Below, piece after piece: positions 61,034 through 64,000 of a stretch of 64,000 nt of DNA. The stretch comes from Paulinella micropora (lineage: Eukaryota; Cercozoa; Imbricatea; Euglyphida). Every line of letters begins with the position of its first letter. Position 1 is the first letter of the stretch. The notes under the pieces were generated by a model. That model worked only from the letters and a program-made list of their open reading frames with translations, was not told the origin of the DNA and made no database searches. The position numbers were made by a program, and so were the translations under genes. The DNA lies in NCBI GenBank assembly GCA_009731375.1, contig BJOX01000371.1, positions 284,177 through 348,176 of the forward strand, given 5' to 3'.

Positions 61034-61591
61034 TTAATCATTCTGTGGCGGTTGAACAGGTTCTTCAACAAATCCGCTTGTTCTTGGCACTAGTGGCACT
61101 GGCAATGGTGCGGGTGCTGGCGTTGCTTGCGGTGGCATGGGTTGCGGTGCTGGCGTTGCTTGCGGTGGATTAGTTTTTTCAACTTGACTATCTTTTAATT
61201 CTAACTCTTCCAATTGCTTCATTTGGTCTGGAGTTAATTTACCCCGCATTTCTTCGTAAATTCTCTTATCCAAAATATCATCCGCATCTGCTACGTCTGA
61301 TATACTAGCACCTTGATTTAGTGCTTGTTTGATGGCCTCTTCCCATCCAACTTTTGGATCGTCATAATTAGAAAGTTTAATTTTCTTTCCAGTTTTCCCT
61401 TTCAACGATTTAACAAATCCCTTTAAGTACCTCTTTTGGGCACCTTTATCATCAAGTATAGTTAAGTTATTGCCCAGACCGATTAAATCAAAATTGGGCG
61501 CTACTACCATATTGTCTGAGTATGCGATCGGGACTTCAACGCTAAGATTTATATCTTTTTCTATACTTGGTGGAATATCTTTTGTGCTCAA
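61034..61591 (-). CDS. Unknown virion-cluster protein with Pro/Ala repeat
   Basis: Up to 185 residues. The codon at 61589-61591 is TTG, and the first in-frame ATG is at 61508-61510 (MVVAPNFDLIGLGNN), so the start is uncertain. The middle is basic (GFVKSLKGKTGKKIKL) with a helical region (TPDQMKQLEELELKDSQVEK). The C-terminal part repeats PPQATPAPQPMPP-type words. No domain is recognised. Confidence 0.55.
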   Translation of the reverse strand: MSTKDIPPSIEKDINLSVEVPIAYSDNMVVAPNFDLIGLGNNLTILDDKGAQKRYLKGFVKSLKGKTGKKIKLSNYDDPKVGWEEAIKQALNQGASISDVADADDILDKRIYEEMRGKLTPDQMKQLEELELKDSQVEKTNPPQATPAPQPMPPQATPAPAPLPVPLVPRTSGFVEEPVQPPQND

Positions 61592-61594
61592 TTT

Positions 61595-62383
61595 TTAATC
61601 TAAATTATAGATATTATTTATTTTTTCTATAAAATTATTAATTGTAGTTTCATTTGCTGGTGCGATAAGAGAATATCCTTTCACGCCATCGGCTTTTTCT
61701 TGCGATTTAACCATTTTATTAAACCCATCAACGAGTTCCGCATATTGTTTATTAAATGTAGCAGAGTCAACTACTTTATTTACTTTAAATGTCGCATCCT
61801 TGTCAAAACTGCCCACATTTTTCATAACCCCAATCATAGACATTAACGTTTTATCTACATCGCCTATAAATCCGTTATACTTCGCATCTGGAGGAGTGGT
61901 TTTGATAGTTTTCCAAAACTTCATCGCGTCCCAAAAAGATACTCCGCCACGTGCCCTTCCCTGTGCTTCTAAGGCCATTCTAGATATATCCGCTTTTGAA
62001 AACTTTGAGTTGTAATTGTCAATAATACTCTTGGCAACTTCGGCCGTAGCCAATCCATTACTCGTTAGATAATCACTCATATTGGTAATTCTTTCAAAGT
62101 ATCGTTTATCGGCAAAGTTTTGGACATTCTTGTCGCCTGACGCATACAATAAATCATGTTCAAAAGCAACTAAGTCCAAAGCATCTGCTGGTAGAATGTA
62201 AGGAAACTTACCGCGAGTTCTATCTTCTAATTGAAGACGGCTTTCCACTCGTGTGCCCCCACCATTATAATTACTTCCCTCGGTATGAATTCGTTCTTCT
62301 TCCAACTTAATGAGAGCATCTGGTTGAGCAGACCATGTTCTATATATTTCTCCAAGTGCTTTTCCAAGACCGAGAACCGTCAT
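61595..62383 (-). CDS. Protein with parvovirus-type phospholipase A2 motif
   Basis: 262 residues from ATG 62381-62383. Residues 39-44 read YNGGGT, a glycine-rich calcium-loop-like segment. Residues 70-80 read DLVAFEHDLLY, containing the HDxxY catalytic pattern, and FADKRYF follows at 90-96. Loop, His-Asp dyad and a later Ala-Asp occur in the order of the phospholipase A2 domain that parvoviruses use to breach endosomes. The domain sits in the N-terminal 100 residues. The rest is helical (DAMKFWKTIKTTPPDAKYNG) without known motifs. If active, it would open a membrane during entry. The assignment rests on motifs only. Confidence 0.65.
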   Translation of the reverse strand: MTVLGLGKALGEIYRTWSAQPDALIKLEEERIHTEGSNYNGGGTRVESRLQLEDRTRGKFPYILPADALDLVAFEHDLLYASGDKNVQNFADKRYFERITNMSDYLTSNGLATAEVAKSIIDNYNSKFSKADISRMALEAQGRARGGVSFWDAMKFWKTIKTTPPDAKYNGFIGDVDKTLMSMIGVMKNVGSFDKDATFKVNKVVDSATFNKQYAELVDGFNKMVKSQEKADGVKGYSLIAPANETTINNFIEKINNIYNLD

Positions 62384-62398
62384 AGTCTCTACGCCTGT

Positions 62399-63448
62399 TT
62401 AAAAAGCGCCCCACGCATTTAAAGACATTATTCCAGTGGCTAATCTGCTCGCATATTCTCTTGATACATAATCACCTATTCTTTGCTGTCCGCTCGCGAT
62501 TAAACGAGGATTAGGCGGAGGCAAACCCTCTGGCACTTCATTTCTTGCTAGTGCCAGCAAAAAGGTATTGAGAGCATCTGCTCTTCTTCTTCCAAGTAAT
62601 CCAACATTCATTACACGTAGTTGTGGATTGTTGGCAATTAATCTCAATATCTGTCCCCATGCTATCCTTCTCACACCATATCGCCCAACACCTGTAGCAA
62701 GGTTAAGTAATCTATTAAGTCTGGGGCTCATAATTATCTCCTGAATACTTCTAATAATAGCATTAACAAATCTTTCTACACTTCGGGGGTCATTACCTAT
62801 TCGTGACACAAGCATCTTGCGTTCGTCGCCTATCTTTGCTTCTATTGAAGCATCATCTGGGTGTTTTCTCTCCCACTCTTCTCGGTTTTCTTTCCATTCC
62901 TTATATTCCTGCTCCGCTTGCGCTCTATCCTCTCTTCGTATTACGCGAGTTTTGTCCGCTTTGCCTTTGTTTTTCATATACGTTAAACCCTTATCGGTTA
63001 ATCGTTTTAAGGCTTCTTCTTTATATTCTTGTTTTACCAATTGCGCTATATCACGCTTCATTTGCTGGATATTGTCTTCTATGTGCGCTATATCATATTT
63101 ATCGGTAGCCATTGCTAATTTTCGCATTTCAATCATTTGTTCGTTCATGGGGGCAGTTCCGTGTTTTCTTTCAAATTCTTTCATATCAATGCCGTCATCT
63201 TGAAGGTGTGCTTTCATTTCGTCGTAATTCATATTTACATAAATACTTCGCTTATTGTCCAACGCGGTAATTCTATCTTTTAAATCCTCCATAGTATTTC
63301 CCCCTTTTGTTGAAGCATCCAGTAATCTATCCGCTCTAAGCCTCTCGCGTGCTTGATTATTGATACCTTCATTAACTTGTTCATCCCAATCAGCCTCTTC
63401 GTTTGTAAATAAATACCTATATCCGCGTTTAATTTCGTTATAATACAC
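62399..63448 (-). CDS. Long helical protein of the virion cluster, unknown
   Basis: Up to 349 residues. The outer codon at 63446-63448 is GTG. The first in-frame ATG is at 63290-63292 (MEDLKDRITALDNK), 52 codons later, and the intervening residues look coding. Extended charged helices occupy residues 50-210 (EDNIQQMKRDIAQLVKQEYK, EYKEWKENREEWERKHPDD). The C-terminal 120 residues are more hydrophobic with small residues (NLATGVGRYGVRRIAWGQIL). It could be a membrane-interacting or scaffold protein. I recognise no family. Confidence 0.6.
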   Translation of the reverse strand: MYYNEIKRGYRYLFTNEEADWDEQVNEGINNQARERLRADRLLDASTKGGNTMEDLKDRITALDNKRSIYVNMNYDEMKAHLQDDGIDMKEFERKHGTAPMNEQMIEMRKLAMATDKYDIAHIEDNIQQMKRDIAQLVKQEYKEEALKRLTDKGLTYMKNKGKADKTRVIRREDRAQAEQEYKEWKENREEWERKHPDDASIEAKIGDERKMLVSRIGNDPRSVERFVNAIIRSIQEIIMSPRLNRLLNLATGVGRYGVRRIAWGQILRLIANNPQLRVMNVGLLGRRRADALNTFLLALARNEVPEGLPPPNPRLIASGQQRIGDYVSREYASRLATGIMSLNAWGAF

Positions 63449-63514
63449 AAAAAAATGGTTTTTCGTGTGGCATTTTTTTTATCCACTATTATATATATTA
63501 TAATATAAGATAGG

Positions 63515-63733
63515 ATGGAAAATAAAAAAGAAAAAAGCAAGGACGAGCAACAACTTGAAGAGTTGGAACGGCTTGGAAAGGAAATTGACCAAATCCGCAT
63601 CACTCAGAACTTGGTGAATAGAAACCCCAACATTTTTAGAAAACCTGAAAATATCCTTTACCGCTTACCGCTATCAGATAAGCAACGAGAGACGATTTAT
63701 AATAATATAATTAAAGAGAAAGATAATATATAA
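63515..63733 (+). CDS. Small charged protein, unknown
   Basis: 72 residues from ATG 63515, rich in Lys, Glu, Asn and Ile, ending ENILYRLPLSDKQRETIYNN and a short tail. It is divergent from the minus-strand cluster, and its stop (TAA 63731-63733) overlaps the ATG of the next gene by one base (TAATG), which indicates coupled expression. Confidence 0.6.
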   Translation: MENKKEKSKDEQQLEELERLGKEIDQIRITQNLVNRNPNIFRKPENILYRLPLSDKQRETIYNNIIKEKDNI

Positions 63734-64000
63734 TGTTGTTAATACTGCTTTTCGTGTTATCTCCAACTTGTTGGAGATTTGCTATGTCGCGGACTGCCTG
63801 CGACTTTTACTCGCGATACTCAGAAAAAAAGAATGAGAGTTGTGCTTATTGTATAAAGCAAGGGGTAGATACTGGATTTAAGTGTGTTTTCATAAATAAC
63901 GGAAATAATATGTGTCGTAGTTTTGATGAGGCACTGCCTTTGATGTGTGTTGGTGATAATAGATGGTATATGACGCATATATATGAATGTGGTAATTTAT
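63733..64000 (+). CDS. Secreted Cys-rich small protein (cut by window end)
   Basis: ATG at 63733 opens a signal-peptide-like start (MLLILLFVLSPTCWRFAM) followed by SRTACDFYSRYSEKKN, CAYCIKQG, FKCVF, NMCRSFDEALPLMC and WYMTHIYEC, with at least eight Cys in the visible 89 codons. The first element carries a clearly related but frameshifted copy at 27411-27666. The 20-bp palindrome at 63759 is in frame within the signal region. It is likely secreted or membrane-exposed and disulphide-bonded. Function unknown. Confidence 0.72.
   Translation, partial: MLLILLFVLSPTCWRFAMSRTACDFYSRYSEKKNESCAYCIKQGVDTGFKCVFINNGNNMCRSFDEALPLMCVGDNRWYMTHIYECGNL
63759..63778. repeat. 20-bp palindrome ATCTCCAACTTGTTGGAGAT
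   Basis: Nine paired bases on each side with an unpaired centre. The arms are identical to those of the palindrome at 30906 in the first element. Confidence 0.9.

Larger units (their letters stand above)
52450..64000. mobile_element. Second Polinton-like virus (partial, runs past the window)
   Basis: After the poly-G gap the composition becomes AT-rich and gene-dense. The genes include a tyrosine recombinase, a 411-residue shared protein, a penton-like protein, a frameshifted double-jelly-roll-type major capsid protein, an A32-like packaging ATPase, a phospholipase A2-motif protein and several virion-cluster proteins. No polymerase, protease or terminal repeat is inside the window, and the right end is missing. 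The use of a tyrosine recombinase instead of an rve integrase, together with the capsid type, places it with Polinton-like viruses rather than classical Mavericks. Confidence 0.88.

Overview
This is a nuclear contig from an unidentified eukaryote. Most of the window is microsatellite and minisatellite DNA: (GA)n, (CATA)n, (GATA)n/(TATC)n, (GATT)n, (GGATA)n and (GGTA)n, with long homopolymers and assembly gaps (four of 209-824 N, one of 16 N, the rest 10 N). I see no rRNA or tRNA gene and no convincing host protein gene. Every believable gene sits in one of three mobile or viral insertions. I cannot name the host. The mixture of tetranucleotide arrays, a Ty3/gypsy-type element and Polinton-like viruses would suit a protist, an alga or an invertebrate.

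Layout. (1) 1-6375: simple repeats and a roughly 80-110 bp satellite (1955-4680). (2) 6376-17227: a complete LTR retrotransposon on the minus strand. It has 237-bp LTRs starting TG and ending CA, a 4-bp target duplication ATAG, and gag and pol in one frame separated by a single TGA. (3) 17228-20423: unique sequence without genes, then a (CATA)n minisatellite. (4) 20430-38876: an 18.4-kb Maverick/Polinton-class element with exact ends: 6-bp duplication CGTATA, roughly 270-bp terminal inverted repeats starting 5'-AG, retroviral-type integrase, Maverick-type family B DNA polymerase, packaging ATPase, adenain-like protease, and a long fibre-like protein ending in a peptidase S74 (endosialidase) chaperone domain. 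No major capsid gene is visible in it. (5) 38877-51149: tetranucleotide arrays with copies of two retroposon-like repeat families, both 5'-truncated to varying degrees and both ending in (ATCT)n. (6) 51150-51550: a fold-back palindrome with about 180-bp arms. (7) about 52450 to beyond 64000: a second, different Polinton-like virus with a tyrosine recombinase, a frameshifted double-jelly-roll-type major capsid gene, a penton-like gene, an A32-type packaging ATPase, a protein with a parvovirus-type phospholipase A2 motif, and several unknown virion-cluster genes. Its right end lies outside the window.

How the genes fit together. In both viral elements the recombinase gene converges on a small Cys-rich gene. 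Both also carry a packaging ATPase, a 411-residue structural-looking protein of the same family, and a small secreted Cys-rich protein (frameshifted in the first element). They differ in recombinase class and in accessory virion genes. A family of 20-bp palindromes of the form ATCTC-N10-GAGAT is scattered through both elements, including inside reading frames. Several genes are broken by one- or two-base shifts or by gaps. Without reads I cannot tell assembly error from genuine decay.
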